DNA of 50,491 bases from JAQUBU01 sp036677685 (lineage in GTDB: Bacteria; Bacillota; Syntrophomonadia; Syntrophomonadales; Syntrophomonadaceae): contig JAVBWA010000017.1 in assembly GCA_036677685.1 (NCBI GenBank), forward strand, positions 1 through 50,491, in the 5' to 3' direction. Both the position numbers and the translations under genes were made by a program. This document shows, one piece after another, positions 35,693 through 43,682 of the stretch (its first letter is position 1; every line of letters starts with the position of its first letter). Under the pieces are notes generated by a model, which saw only the letters and a program-made list of their open reading frames with translations, was not told the DNA's origin and searched no databases.

Positions 35693-36421
35693 TTATCCGG
35701 CCTTAACCTGGGCCTGGGTGGGATTTGCTATTTTCTCCCGGCTGATAATCTCTCCGTCGCTGAGGCGAACAATACTTTCGCAATAAAGCGCAATATCCGG
35801 TTCATGGGTTACTATAGCAATTGACAAGCCCTGTTCCCGGTGCAACTGCTGCAGCAGCGACATGATTTCTACGCTGGTTTTGGTATCCAAAGCTCCGGTA
35901 GGCTCATCCGCCAGTAATAAGCCGGGGCGGTTAACCAGCGACCGGGCTATGGCTACGCGTTGCTGCTGCCCCCCGGACAACTGCCGGGGCAGGTGGTGTT
36001 CACGGCCTGACAAACCCACCAGGCTTAACATTTCCCGTCCTCTCTCGTTGCGCTCTTTGGCTGCAACTCCGGCATAGGCTAAAGGCAGACATACATTTTC
36101 CAGAGCACTTGCTCTCCCCAGGAGATTGAAGTTTTGAAAGACAAAACCGATTAATATATTGCGAAAATAAGCCAACTGGTCTTTATCCAGAGCCATAACA
36201 TCCTGTCCGGCAAAAACATAGCTGCCGGTGTCCGGCTTATCAAGACAACCCAGAAGGTTCATCAAGGTTGACTTTCCGGAGCCGGAAGACCCCATGATGG
36301 CCAGCATTTCACCAGAGTTAATATTTAATGACACTGAACGCAAGGCATGAACAGGTTCTCCAGCTCCATAATAGGTTTTGTTAATATCCTTCAGGGCAAT
36401 AAGATTATTAGACATATTCAA
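35693..36421 (-). CDS. MacB/LolD-type ABC ATPase
   Basis: 242 residues. Walker A GSSGSGKST, Q-loop FVFQNFNLLG, signature LSGGQQQRVAIARSL, Walker B LLLADEPTGALD and H-loop VTHEPD. The LolD-type signature region (EPTGALDT) is that of MacB/LolD/SalX ATPases. It pairs with the permease downstream, from which it is separated by the dispersed repeat, and it follows the fusion protein gene by 18 nt. Confidence 0.94.
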   Translation of the reverse strand: MNMSNNLIALKDINKTYYGAGEPVHALRSVSLNINSGEMLAIMGSSGSGKSTLMNLLGCLDKPDTGSYVFAGQDVMALDKDQLAYFRNILIGFVFQNFNLLGRASALENVCLPLAYAGVAAKERNERGREMLSLVGLSGREHHLPRQLSGGQQQRVAIARSLVNRPGLLLADEPTGALDTKTSVEIMSLLQQLHREQGLSIAIVTHEPDIALYCESIVRLSDGEIISREKIANPTQAQVKAG

Positions 36422-36439
36422 TCCTCCCTTGTGGCATCT

Positions 36440-37897
36440 TTAAAATCCGGGAGGGGGGCCACCCATCCCGCCACCTTGATTACGGTTGTTGTTGTTTGAG
36501 CGGGAATTGCTGGAATTGGAACTGGAAGAATCAGTGGTCGTATTAATTTGGTTGGTACCCACGATAACCTGTTCACCAAGTTCTAATCCTTCAACGACCT
36601 CATAATTTGACCCGTCACTCAAGCCTAGAACAACGGCTTTGGCCACGGCCTGATTGTTCTGCAGCACCATTACTTGGCTTCGTTTTTGCTGAGTTGAATC
36701 CTGTGCCTTTGACTGTGTTGTATTCTGTGCATTTTGTTGGGTTGAGCTCTGGTTACCATCTGCAGAAGACTTCTGCTTATTGGTCCCTGTTTGATTTTTG
36801 GCATCTGAAGCCTGACCAGCCATGGCCGCATTGCTCTTCATACTGGTTTGGGCATAGCTTACTGCCATCATGGGCACGGTTAAGACGTTGCTCTTGCGCG
36901 CAATAATTATATTAGCGGAAACCGACATACCTGAGAAAAGCTTATGTTCAGGATCAACACAGGAAATTAGTACTGGATAGTACTGAACATTGCTTACGCT
37001 TTGGGCTTGAGGGGTAATTCTTAAGACTTTGCCTTTAAAAGCTTGATCACTGTAACTGCTGCTGGTAAATTCAACATCCTGCCCGACCTTGATTTTCCCG
37101 ATATCCGCCTCATTGACCAGGGCGCTTAACTCCAAATCTTCACTCATAACCGTAAGCAGGGTGCTGCTATTGCTGTTAATTCCATTGATCTGCCCCACTT
37201 GACCATTCACCGCGCCGATGATGCCATCAAAGGGCGCCACCAGGGTTGCATCATCCAGATCGGATTGCGCTTGCTCAACTTTCGCCTGGTCATTTTGTTT
37301 TTTGGATTTGGCAGTCGCTAATTCCCACTCGCTCTTGCTCACATTGTCTTTGGCAGTATCCAGCTCACTTTCAGATATAACTCCCGCATCAAACAAATTT
37401 TGCTGCTGTTCGAGAGTCTTGGTATTATTTTTGAGAGTTAACTCGGTGGATTTTATACTTATTTCATCTTGTTCAACAGTTCTTATAGCTTGCTGTAAAG
37501 TCGAATTCAGCGAAGTAGCATCTTGCGTGGCTAGAATCTGCCCCTTCTTAACATGGTCGCCGGGCTGTACATTTAAAGCCGTAATAATTTCATCTTTTTT
37601 GAAACCCATGGCGGATTCTTTTACCGAACTCAAAGTACCGGTTGCCTCAATTGAATCAGTCAGTGTACCCTGACCAACCATCATAGTAAGATAATTTGCT
37701 TCGTTACTGCTCGCGAAGTAATTGTATAAAAAATATCCTCCGGCTGTTAATAATAGCAAGATGCCCAGAATCCAGGTTAACTTCTTCTTTACCGACATTT
37801 TTTTCATACGGTTTTGCACAAACATCTTCCGCACATTTTCTGCATCCAAGTTACTGGAAGCTGTTTCATTGACTTGAATATCATCCTGTTTTTCCAT
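36440..37897 (-). CDS. HlyD/MacA-type membrane fusion protein
   Basis: 485 residues from the ATG at 37897, which follows GGAGG by 11 bases; an ATG six codons earlier lacks a ribosome site. One membrane anchor (about 42-62), a biotinyl-lipoyl half-motif (LNVQPGDHVKKGQILATQD), a long coiled hairpin (about 125-220, TLKNNTKTLEQQQNLF), a second lipoyl half (LVAPFDGIIGAVNGQVGQ), a beta-barrel domain and a proximal domain interrupted by a Gln/Asn/Ser-rich insert (about 350-405). The tail is Asn/Ser and GGGMGGPPPGF. It bridges the pump and the TolC-like conduit. First gene of the operon. Confidence 0.92.
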   Translation of the reverse strand: MEKQDDIQVNETASSNLDAENVRKMFVQNRMKKMSVKKKLTWILGILLLLTAGGYFLYNYFASSNEANYLTMMVGQGTLTDSIEATGTLSSVKESAMGFKKDEIITALNVQPGDHVKKGQILATQDATSLNSTLQQAIRTVEQDEISIKSTELTLKNNTKTLEQQQNLFDAGVISESELDTAKDNVSKSEWELATAKSKKQNDQAKVEQAQSDLDDATLVAPFDGIIGAVNGQVGQINGINSNSSTLLTVMSEDLELSALVNEADIGKIKVGQDVEFTSSSYSDQAFKGKVLRITPQAQSVSNVQYYPVLISCVDPEHKLFSGMSVSANIIIARKSNVLTVPMMAVSYAQTSMKSNAAMAGQASDAKNQTGTNKQKSSADGNQSSTQQNAQNTTQSKAQDSTQQKRSQVMVLQNNQAVAKAVVLGLSDGSNYEVVEGLELGEQVIVGTNQINTTTDSSSSNSSNSRSNNNNRNQGGGMGGPPPGF

Positions 37898-38161
37898 ACT
37901 AGTAAATTCCTCCATAATTAAACCTCACTCCAAAATGCATTTTTCGGTATTTTTTACCTGTATTAATATATGTAACAACCTACTGCATATATTATCCAGT
38001 GCTTAACTGAAACCATCCTGAATGGAAGCTGAAAGTTTATTGAATGTAATATACTTTTCCATATGCTGTTTTAATCTCAGGTCGAACATCCGGAAGGATT
38101 CCCTATTTAATTTTGGGAGATACTAAGGATATGAAAATTTAAAGGATAAGCGGGTGATGAT

Positions 38162-39121
38162 TTGCTGATTAATTTTGGTTATGTGGCCATGTCCGCGATA
38201 CTCAAGAACTGCTCTCCTTCCAAAACCATTACCGTAAAACACTTGGCAAAAATCGAAACCGAAGAAGCCCGCCGCTTCCGCCTGACCGCCTTGGCCAGAA
38301 CCAACCTGCAAAACACCCGTCGATTATTCCTGTATAATTCGGCCCACGATATCAAGGTTTTCCGCCTGACTTCAAAGCTAATACCACTGGCCACCCATCC
38401 TATAAGTACGAACTGGAATTGGTTAAAAGAACTGGAAACTGAACTGAAAAGCCTGGGGGATTACGCAAAATCGCATAGTTTCAGAATTAGCGCTCATCCT
38501 GATCACTTCACCCTGCTTAATTCCCCCCAAAAGACAGTTACCGATGCATCACTCAGGGATCTCGAATATCACCATCAAATTTTTACCGGGATGGGGCTTG
38601 ATTCAGAGGCTAAACTGATTTTGCATGTAGGAGGCTGTTATAAAAATAAAAATGAATCGATAGCAAGATTTATCGAAAACTTCAATAAACTCCGCCCACC
38701 GATAAAGAATAGAATTGTACTGGAAAACGATGATAAAACTTATACCGTACGGGATGTGTTAAAAATCTGCCGGTCGGAAGGCATACCGATGGTGCTGGAT
38801 ATTCATCACCACTGGTGCAACAATGAAGAGGATGATATTGCAGACTATCTATCTGACATATTCGCCACCTGGAACCACGAAACGCTTCCGCCTAAAATTC
38901 ACCTGTCCAGCCCTAAAGGCCAAAAGAATTTTCGCAGCCATGCGGACCAAATTGATTTGGCCTTTTTCCTTGACTTTTTGAAACTGGCTAAAAAGTTTGA
39001 CATTGATTTTGATGTGATGGTTGAAGCCAAAAATAAGGATGCTGCTTTACTAAAATTGCTTAAGGAATTAAAAGCAGTACCTGGTATATACTTTAGAAAA
39101 AAGGCATCTATAGAATACTAA
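38162..39121 (+). CDS. uvsE: UV damage endonuclease
   Basis: 319 residues, TIM-barrel UVDE family, which nicks DNA 5' of UV photoproducts. It opens with the family start LINFGYVAMS and keeps the metal-ligand segments: HPDHFTLLN, ILHVGGCYKNK, LENDDKTYTV, LDIHHHWCNN, HLSSPKG and MVEAKNKD. The start is a TTG after GGGTGATGA. It is monocistronic. With splB 11 kb away the region encodes two UV-repair enzymes, fitting spore survival. Confidence 0.9.
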   Translation: MLINFGYVAMSAILKNCSPSKTITVKHLAKIETEEARRFRLTALARTNLQNTRRLFLYNSAHDIKVFRLTSKLIPLATHPISTNWNWLKELETELKSLGDYAKSHSFRISAHPDHFTLLNSPQKTVTDASLRDLEYHHQIFTGMGLDSEAKLILHVGGCYKNKNESIARFIENFNKLRPPIKNRIVLENDDKTYTVRDVLKICRSEGIPMVLDIHHHWCNNEEDDIADYLSDIFATWNHETLPPKIHLSSPKGQKNFRSHADQIDLAFFLDFLKLAKKFDIDFDVMVEAKNKDAALLKLLKELKAVPGIYFRKKASIEY

Positions 39122-39207
39122 AAATACAAATTAAAAACATCGTTTGGCATAATTAAACATATTGCTTTTATGTAGCTCGTGTGCTAAACTATCCGCAAGT
39201 GAATATC

Positions 39208-39305
39208 TTCTCCAAGCCTATGGACCTAAAGTATGAAGCCATGGTTCCCGGGCCGATGGGTATAAAGCGAAAGATTTATGCCTCCCCGTATTGTGGAAAG
39301 GAGAT
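39208..39305 (+). promoter_or_regulatory. Riboswitch-like RNA, copy 1
   Basis: About 97 nt. The outer stem TCTCC/GGAGA is closed by the first and last bases. Inside: GCC...GGCC stem; CCTAAAG and ATGG, a variant of the 11-nt GAAA-tetraloop receptor; and a GGTATA-AAGC-GAAA-GATTTATGCC hairpin with a GAAA tetraloop. The segment CCTCCCCGTATTGTGGAAAGGAGAT is shared in full with copy 2. Aptamer identity is uncertain; a molybdenum-cofactor (Moco/Tuco) type is one candidate. Confidence 0.6.
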
Positions 39306-39322
39306 ACTTCAACTGTTAACAG

Positions 39323-39366
39323 ACAGGTGTTGTGTGTTCTAATTCATAATGCACCTGTTTTTTTAT
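39323..39366 (+). terminator. Terminator after riboswitch-like copy 1
   Basis: ACAGGTG (39323-39329) pairs with CACCTGT (39352-39358), followed directly by a run of seven T. It sits 18 nt after the aptamer-like element, so the pair could act as an attenuator. Confidence 0.75.
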
Positions 39367-39380
39367 TTAATTGAATACTT

Positions 39381-39477
39381 TTCTCCAAGCCGGTGGACCT
39401 AAGGTTAATACTATGGTTAGCAGGCCGATGGGTATAGAGCGAAAGATCTATGCCTCCCCGTATTGTGGAAAGGAGAT
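39381..39477 (+). promoter_or_regulatory. Riboswitch-like RNA, copy 2
   Basis: Same layout as copy 1 and offset 172-173 nt. Here the receptor strands are the exact 11-nt receptor, CCTAAG (39398-39403) and TATGG (39412-39416), and the GGTATAGAGC-GAAA-GATCTATGCC hairpin shows paired changes relative to copy 1 (AAAGC...GATTTA to AGAGC...GATCTA), supporting a selected RNA structure. Confidence 0.65.
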
Positions 39478-39514
39478 GCAACATATTTATAGGCTTATGT
39501 TTCTATAGGTCTGA

Positions 39515-39551
39515 GTGGTTGTGTCCTTTCTCAAAGGGCTCAACCTTTTTT
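39515..39551 (+). terminator. Terminator after riboswitch-like copy 2
   Basis: GGTTG (39517-39521) and CAACC (39541-39545) form the base, CCTTT/AAAGG the upper stem, followed by six T. Confidence 0.75.
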
Positions 39552-39601
39552 ATTTGGCTAATAGCTGAAAAGCTGTTACATACAATCCCAATCTTTTTCT
39601 T

Positions 39602-39631
39602 CCCGCTTGAAATATTAGCGGGTCTTTTTTT
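39602..39631 (+). terminator. Third terminator in the hydrogenase leader
   Basis: CCCGCT (39602-39607) pairs with AGCGGG (39617-39622), followed by TCTTTTTTT. No aptamer-like copy precedes it. Between it and the hydrogenase start at 39890 there is no gene. Confidence 0.75.
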
Positions 39632-39889
39632 GAATATTTATCATTATATTTTAAAAAAAGGAATATAGTACATACTTGGCGAATTATATTTTTGTTACAT
39701 AAAGTTATTCATGAAGAATAATTAATAGACATGTTTGGTCCGGATTTCTCTTTTAACCTTATCCATGAAGGATATCGGTATTGTTATTCTATTGCTTACC
39801 GGTAGATGTTAATTGGATTTTAAGGTTAGAAGGAGGTGGACCTTTTTTATTGACCTTTTATAATTAATATTTTTTGGGAGGGAGAAAAC

Positions 39890-41053
39890 TTGAGTACAGT
39901 ACTAACTAATGGTGTTATCCACGTTACTGACAGTTGCAAAGCCTGTGACCATTGCACCTTTATCTGTCCTACCGGTGCAATCCACGGCGAACTTGGACAA
40001 AAGCACCAGATTAACCTCAAAAAGTGCATCAATTGCGGCCAGTGTCTGGTTAACTGCCCCTTTGGGGCTATTGAAGATGTTTCCATGGTGGAAAAAGTGA
40101 AACAAGCTCTGGGCGACCCCGGCAAAATTGTGGTAGTCCAGGAAGCTCCGGCGGTGCGGGTAGCCCTGGGAGAAGAGTTCGGCTATCCGGTGGGTACCAA
40201 TGTCAAAAATAAAATGTATGCTTCACTGCGTAAACTTGGATTTGACAAAGTTTATGATACCGAATTTACCGCTGACCTGACCATCTGTGAGGAAGGCACC
40301 GAACTCATCCATCGCGTCTATGGCGCTTTGGGGGTTCCAGGGTTCGAAGGTAAGGGTCCATTGCCGCAGTTTACTTCCTGCTGCCCGGCCTGGGTTAAAT
40401 ATGCTGAAGATAATTATCCCCAGATATTGCCTTATATTTCATCAGCCAAATCACCCCAGCAAATGTGGGGAGCGGTTTCTAAAACCTATTTGGCTGAAAA
40501 GCTTGCCGTTAACCCGGCGGATATGGTCTCGGTATCGGTTATGCCCTGTACCGCCAAAAAGTACGAGTGCGAGCGCCCTGAGTTTGTCGCCAGCGGCTTC
40601 CAGGATGTAGATCTGGTACTCACTACCCGTGAGCTGGCTGCGATGATTAAAGAAGCAGGCATAGACTTTAATAACCTGCCTGATGAAGAAGCTGACAAGT
40701 TTGTTGGTCTTTCCACCGGTGCCGCCACTATATTTGGAGCATCCGGCGGAGTTATGGAAGCTGCTTTGAGAACCGCTTATGAAGTCTTAAGTGGGCAAAC
40801 CCTGGAGAAATTAAATTTCGAGGCTGTAAGAGGCCTGGATCCTGTTCGGGAAGCTACAGTTGAAGTACCGGTCAAGGCTCTGGGTAAATCCCTGCCGGTC
40901 AGTGTTTGTATTGTAACCGGTACTAAACATGTTGCCTCAGTGATTGAAGATGTGCTGGCCGGGCGCAGCAAGTACCATTTTATTGAAGTAATGAACTGTC
41001 CGGGCGGCTGCATAAATGGCGGCGGTCAGCCCATCAGAAGAGACACTTACTAG
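39890..41053 (+). CDS. hydA: [FeFe] hydrogenase catalytic subunit
   Basis: 387 residues. It reversibly reduces protons to H2 at an H-cluster. Two N-terminal [4Fe-4S] clusters: C16-x2-C19-x2-C22-x3-C26 and C46-x2-C49-x2-C52-x3-C56. H-cluster motifs: L1 FTSCCPAW (C164 proton-transfer, C165 ligand), L2 MPCTAKKYE (C220), L3 EVMNCPGGCINGGGQP (C370 and C374). The length and two-cluster layout match the short catalytic subunits of exported hydrogenases. Start: TTG behind GGGAGGGAG. It has no signal of its own; the Tat-bearing small subunit encoded next would carry it out of the cytoplasm. The leader carries two riboswitch-like copies and three terminators. Confidence 0.96.
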   Translation: MSTVLTNGVIHVTDSCKACDHCTFICPTGAIHGELGQKHQINLKKCINCGQCLVNCPFGAIEDVSMVEKVKQALGDPGKIVVVQEAPAVRVALGEEFGYPVGTNVKNKMYASLRKLGFDKVYDTEFTADLTICEEGTELIHRVYGALGVPGFEGKGPLPQFTSCCPAWVKYAEDNYPQILPYISSAKSPQQMWGAVSKTYLAEKLAVNPADMVSVSVMPCTAKKYECERPEFVASGFQDVDLVLTTRELAAMIKEAGIDFNNLPDEEADKFVGLSTGAATIFGASGGVMEAALRTAYEVLSGQTLEKLNFEAVRGLDPVREATVEVPVKALGKSLPVSVCIVTGTKHVASVIEDVLAGRSKYHFIEVMNCPGGCINGGGQPIRRDTY

Positions 41054-41069
41054 GAGGGGGGATATTATA

Positions 41070-41456
41070 ATGAAATTCTTTACGGAAAAAGAAGGTATTA
41101 CTCGCCGCCAGTTTTTTATCGGCGCGGGCATGCTCACAGTTACGGCAGTAATCAGCGGTGTTTTTGCCAAGTTTGGCGTTGATGTTTTTGCGGCCAGCGA
41201 CAATTATATAGCCCAGAGAGCAGCCGGTTTGTACACCTTGGATGAAAGCATGGCTTTAAGAAAGTCCCATGAAAATCCTGAAATACTCCAGATATATAAG
41301 GATTTCCTATCTCCGGGTGAGATTCAATTTGTAAGTCCCAAAGCTCATCATCTGCTGCATACCAAATATGGCAGAGAAATCCCGGCATTTATCGAAGAAC
41401 TGAAAAATCCCCACGCTGAGGCTGAAAATGAAGCCAAGGTTGAACCCGCAGCTTAG
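41070..41456 (+). CDS. hydB: [FeFe] hydrogenase small subunit with Tat signal
   Basis: 128 residues from the ATG at 41070 after GGAGGGGGG. The N terminus has the twin-arginine motif ITRRQFFIGAG (R12-R13), a hydrophobic core and a probable cleavage site near residue 42. The rest is the iron-hydrogenase small-subunit fold (YIAQRAAGLYTLDESMALRKS, NPEILQIYKDF), as in periplasmic hydrogenases of Desulfovibrio, which export the catalytic subunit together with the small subunit by Tat. Thus the enzyme probably works on the outer face of the membrane. It is 16 nt from the preceding gene. Confidence 0.93.
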   Translation: MKFFTEKEGITRRQFFIGAGMLTVTAVISGVFAKFGVDVFAASDNYIAQRAAGLYTLDESMALRKSHENPEILQIYKDFLSPGEIQFVSPKAHHLLHTKYGREIPAFIEELKNPHAEAENEAKVEPAA

Positions 41457-41472
41457 GAAGGAGGAGAATTAA

Positions 41473-42132
41473 TTGAGTAATCTTAATGGAAAAGTATTAA
41501 AACACGGGGCCCAAACTCGAACCATGCACTGGGTTCACCTGCTGGCCTTCACTATTCTCGGTTTGACCGGCATTGCTTTCTACTGGGATATAAATCTTAT
41601 CAGCAACATTTTTGGCGGACCCGCCAACGCCTCAGTGGTTCATCGCTGGACTGGGGTAGTATTTACAGTGGGACCGGCCCTCTATATACTGCTCAATTTT
41701 GATCGTTTCTCTCGGTTTATGTCTACCATTGCTACCTTCTCCAAGGATGATTTTGGCTGGCTGGCTTGTATGGGAGGCTATCTGCCCTTTATCAAAGCCG
41801 ACCATGTCCCACCCCAGGATAAATATAACGCCGGTCAGAAGATGCTGGGCTGGCTGATTATATTTGGCTGCATTCTGATTATCCTTACCGGATTTCCCAT
41901 GTGGCTGTGGCGGCACGATGTTCCCGCCGTATTTTTAAGTTTCTGCTACAATGTACATTTCTGGACGGCTATAATCATGATCTTACTGGTGGGCGGTCAT
42001 TTCTTCCTGGCTGCCATCCATCCCAAATCCCGGGTGGAATTCTCTTCGATGATGCTGGACGGCTATATTGATGCCGATATCAGCGCTCACCATAATGCCA
42101 AATGGTTTGCCGAATTAAAAGAAACGTCCTAA
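41473..42132 (+). CDS. Membrane cytochrome b of hydrogenase/formate-dehydrogenase gamma type
   Basis: 219 residues with four membrane helices. It resembles the b-type cytochrome subunit (FdnI/cytochrome b561-related family) that links periplasmic dehydrogenases to the quinone pool. Candidate haem-ligand histidines lie in TMHWVHLLAF (H19, H22), VVHRWTGVVFT and in NVHFWTAIIM / GGHFFLAAIHP. Start: TTG after GAAGGAGGAG. It probably moves electrons between menaquinone and the extracytoplasmic H2 site, a route by which syntrophs release electrons from acyl-CoA oxidation (inference). Confidence 0.9.
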   Translation: MSNLNGKVLKHGAQTRTMHWVHLLAFTILGLTGIAFYWDINLISNIFGGPANASVVHRWTGVVFTVGPALYILLNFDRFSRFMSTIATFSKDDFGWLACMGGYLPFIKADHVPPQDKYNAGQKMLGWLIIFGCILIILTGFPMWLWRHDVPAVFLSFCYNVHFWTAIIMILLVGGHFFLAAIHPKSRVEFSSMMLDGYIDADISAHHNAKWFAELKETS

Positions 42133-42144
42133 TCGTTTTATTTC

Positions 42145-42174
42145 AAGCAGCCCATCCGATAGGATGGGCTGCTT
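42145..42174 (+). terminator. Terminator of the hydrogenase operon
   Basis: AAGCAGCCCATCC and GGATGGGCTGCTT form a perfect 13-bp stem with a GATA loop, followed by GTTTTTCC. Confidence 0.92.
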
Positions 42175-42260
42175 GTTTTTCCTCTTAAAAATTGCTCTTA
42201 AGCCATAAGATATATATTTTTTGCCTTGCAAAAGCTTAATGTTTTAATTACCATTAATTT

Positions 42261-42392
42261 AAGTATCGGAAGAAATTAGGGAACATTTTCTTTCGCACCT
42301 CTGCAACAAGGCGGGGGATTAGAACCGCCGCCTGTTTTTTTAATAGGAACCCGACCGTTTGAAGAAGCGGGGGCATCTTTTCGCCTCAATAT
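42261..42392 (+). repeat. Dispersed intergenic repeat, copy E
   Basis: Begins AAGTATCGGAAGAAATTAGGG, corresponding to the copy D start; the core CTGCAACAAGGCGGGGGATTAG ... CCGCCGCCTG ... ATAGGAACCCGACCGTTTGAAGAAGCGGGGG is well kept, and the closing strand is partly lost (CGCCTCAAT). It lies downstream of the hydrogenase terminator and ahead of the gene at 42481. Confidence 0.8.
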
Positions 42393-42426
42393 AGATAATT
42401 AATGCATTTATTTTTTGCATAGGTCA

Positions 42427-42467
42427 GATGTAATAACCTTCTTGACCATATGAAATATTTTTACATC
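42427..42467 (+). promoter_or_regulatory. Inverted repeat before the ribosome site of the 42481 gene
   Basis: GATGTAA (42427-42433) and TTACATC (42461-42467) are complementary and adjoin the AGGAGG ribosome site, so a hairpin could influence translation. Short arms; tentative. Confidence 0.3.
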
Positions 42468-42480
42468 AGGAGGTAAGGAA

Positions 42481-42741
42481 ATGAATTTTGATGCTGCAAT
42501 TGTCACTGAAAAGGGATTGGCTTTTGTCGTAATTTTGGTAAAGCCCGAGGTTTTTAAACATGATTACTCGATCAACGAAGCCCGCGAAATATTCTCCAAG
42601 TATTTTCCGGCCCTGCCAATTGTATTAATGGCGCAGGATCATGCAACCCTTCCCTCTTGTCACGGCCGCGCGGATCTGGTAAGATTCCTTAAAACCGTTG
42701 ATTACATGGCCCTTCCCTGGAAACAATATACTGTTAAATAA
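42481..42741 (+). CDS. Small conserved-looking protein, unknown
   Basis: 86 residues, ideal AGGAGG ribosome site. Segments of alternating hydrophobic strands (FDAAIVTEKGLAFVVILV) and a helix-rich middle (EAREIFSKYFPALP), ending VDYMALPWKQYTV. It has a CHGRADL motif but no family I recognise. It is soluble, without a signal. It precedes the MBL-fold gene by 35 nt in the same direction and is probably cotranscribed with it. Confidence 0.7.
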   Translation: MNFDAAIVTEKGLAFVVILVKPEVFKHDYSINEAREIFSKYFPALPIVLMAQDHATLPSCHGRADLVRFLKTVDYMALPWKQYTVK

Positions 42742-42775
42742 TTACTCATTATCAAATATTGCTTAAGGATATTGC

Positions 42776-43654
42776 ATGTATATTACCCTCTACCCCAAAA
42801 TTAAATATCTGGAGGCTCCCAATCGAGCCAGATTTCCTTATTGCAATTGTTTATATATTGATGATGATATAAAGGCAGTAATTGATAGCAGTTGCGGCGA
42901 GCAAAACCTGGACTTGCTTTTTCAGAATCGCCCCGAGGTGATTCTGAATTCACATTTTCATGAGGATCATATCCTAAACAATTATCTTTTCCCCACGGCT
43001 CAAGTCTGCTTGCATGCTCTGGATGCTCCGGCCGCATGTTCGCTGGAAGTTTTCCAGGAGTATTATGGTTTTCAGGAATTCGGTGGTCGGCAACTGGGCA
43101 GGAGATTTATCAAATCGATAGATTTGCATGCTTCCCCGGTACACCGCGAAATTGATGACGGGCAGGTTCTGGATTTCGGCAGCGTTCATTTGCGGGTAGT
43201 TCATACCCCTGGGCATACCCCGGGGCATTGCTGTTTTTACGAAGAAAAAAGCGGCCTATTATTCAGCGGCGATATTGACCTTAGCGGATTCGGTCCCTGG
43301 TATGCCCATCTCTGCAGCAATATAGATGATTTTATAAACTCAATTCAAAAATGTATTGAAATTAATCCCCGGCTTATTGTTTCATCACACAAAGGAATTA
43401 TTCGCGAAGACATCCCTGCTAGACTAAAAAAATACCAGCAGATTATTTTCACTAAAGAACAACAAGTCCTGAGTGCTTTGCAGCAACCGGCCAATATTGA
43501 ACAACTGGCCCAGCGGCAAATCTTCTATGGACCCCACGTTACATTAAGCCCCTTTATGTTTTGGATGGAAAAAATGGCTGTCTACAAACATCTGGAACGC
43601 TTGATTAACCTGAACCAGGTGGAACAGAACGGCGAAACCTATTATTTGAAATAG
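42776..43654 (+). CDS. MBL-fold metallohydrolase
   Basis: 292 residues. Metallo-beta-lactamase fold with the zinc-binding motif HFHEDH (residues 60-65), a downstream HTPGHTPGHC stretch, the LFSGDIDL aspartate and a late SSHKG histidine. These are the ligands of a two-metal hydrolase. The substrate is unknown; glyoxalase-II-like and hydroxyacyl-glutathione-type relatives are common. A C-terminal helical tail (about 215-292) follows. The start ATG has AAGGATAT upstream. Confidence 0.88.
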   Translation: MYITLYPKIKYLEAPNRARFPYCNCLYIDDDIKAVIDSSCGEQNLDLLFQNRPEVILNSHFHEDHILNNYLFPTAQVCLHALDAPAACSLEVFQEYYGFQEFGGRQLGRRFIKSIDLHASPVHREIDDGQVLDFGSVHLRVVHTPGHTPGHCCFYEEKSGLLFSGDIDLSGFGPWYAHLCSNIDDFINSIQKCIEINPRLIVSSHKGIIREDIPARLKKYQQIIFTKEQQVLSALQQPANIEQLAQRQIFYGPHVTLSPFMFWMEKMAVYKHLERLINLNQVEQNGETYYLK

Positions 43655-43682
43655 GTAAGGCGTAAGATGGTAAGGGGTCTGA

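Noticed and set aside
39381..39477. Tandem motif as a CRISPR or direct-repeat array
   Set aside because: Only two copies, long and structured, each with its own terminator; not a spacer array.
39450..39668. 72-residue plus-strand frame
   Set aside because: Spans the second aptamer-like element and two terminators; not a gene.
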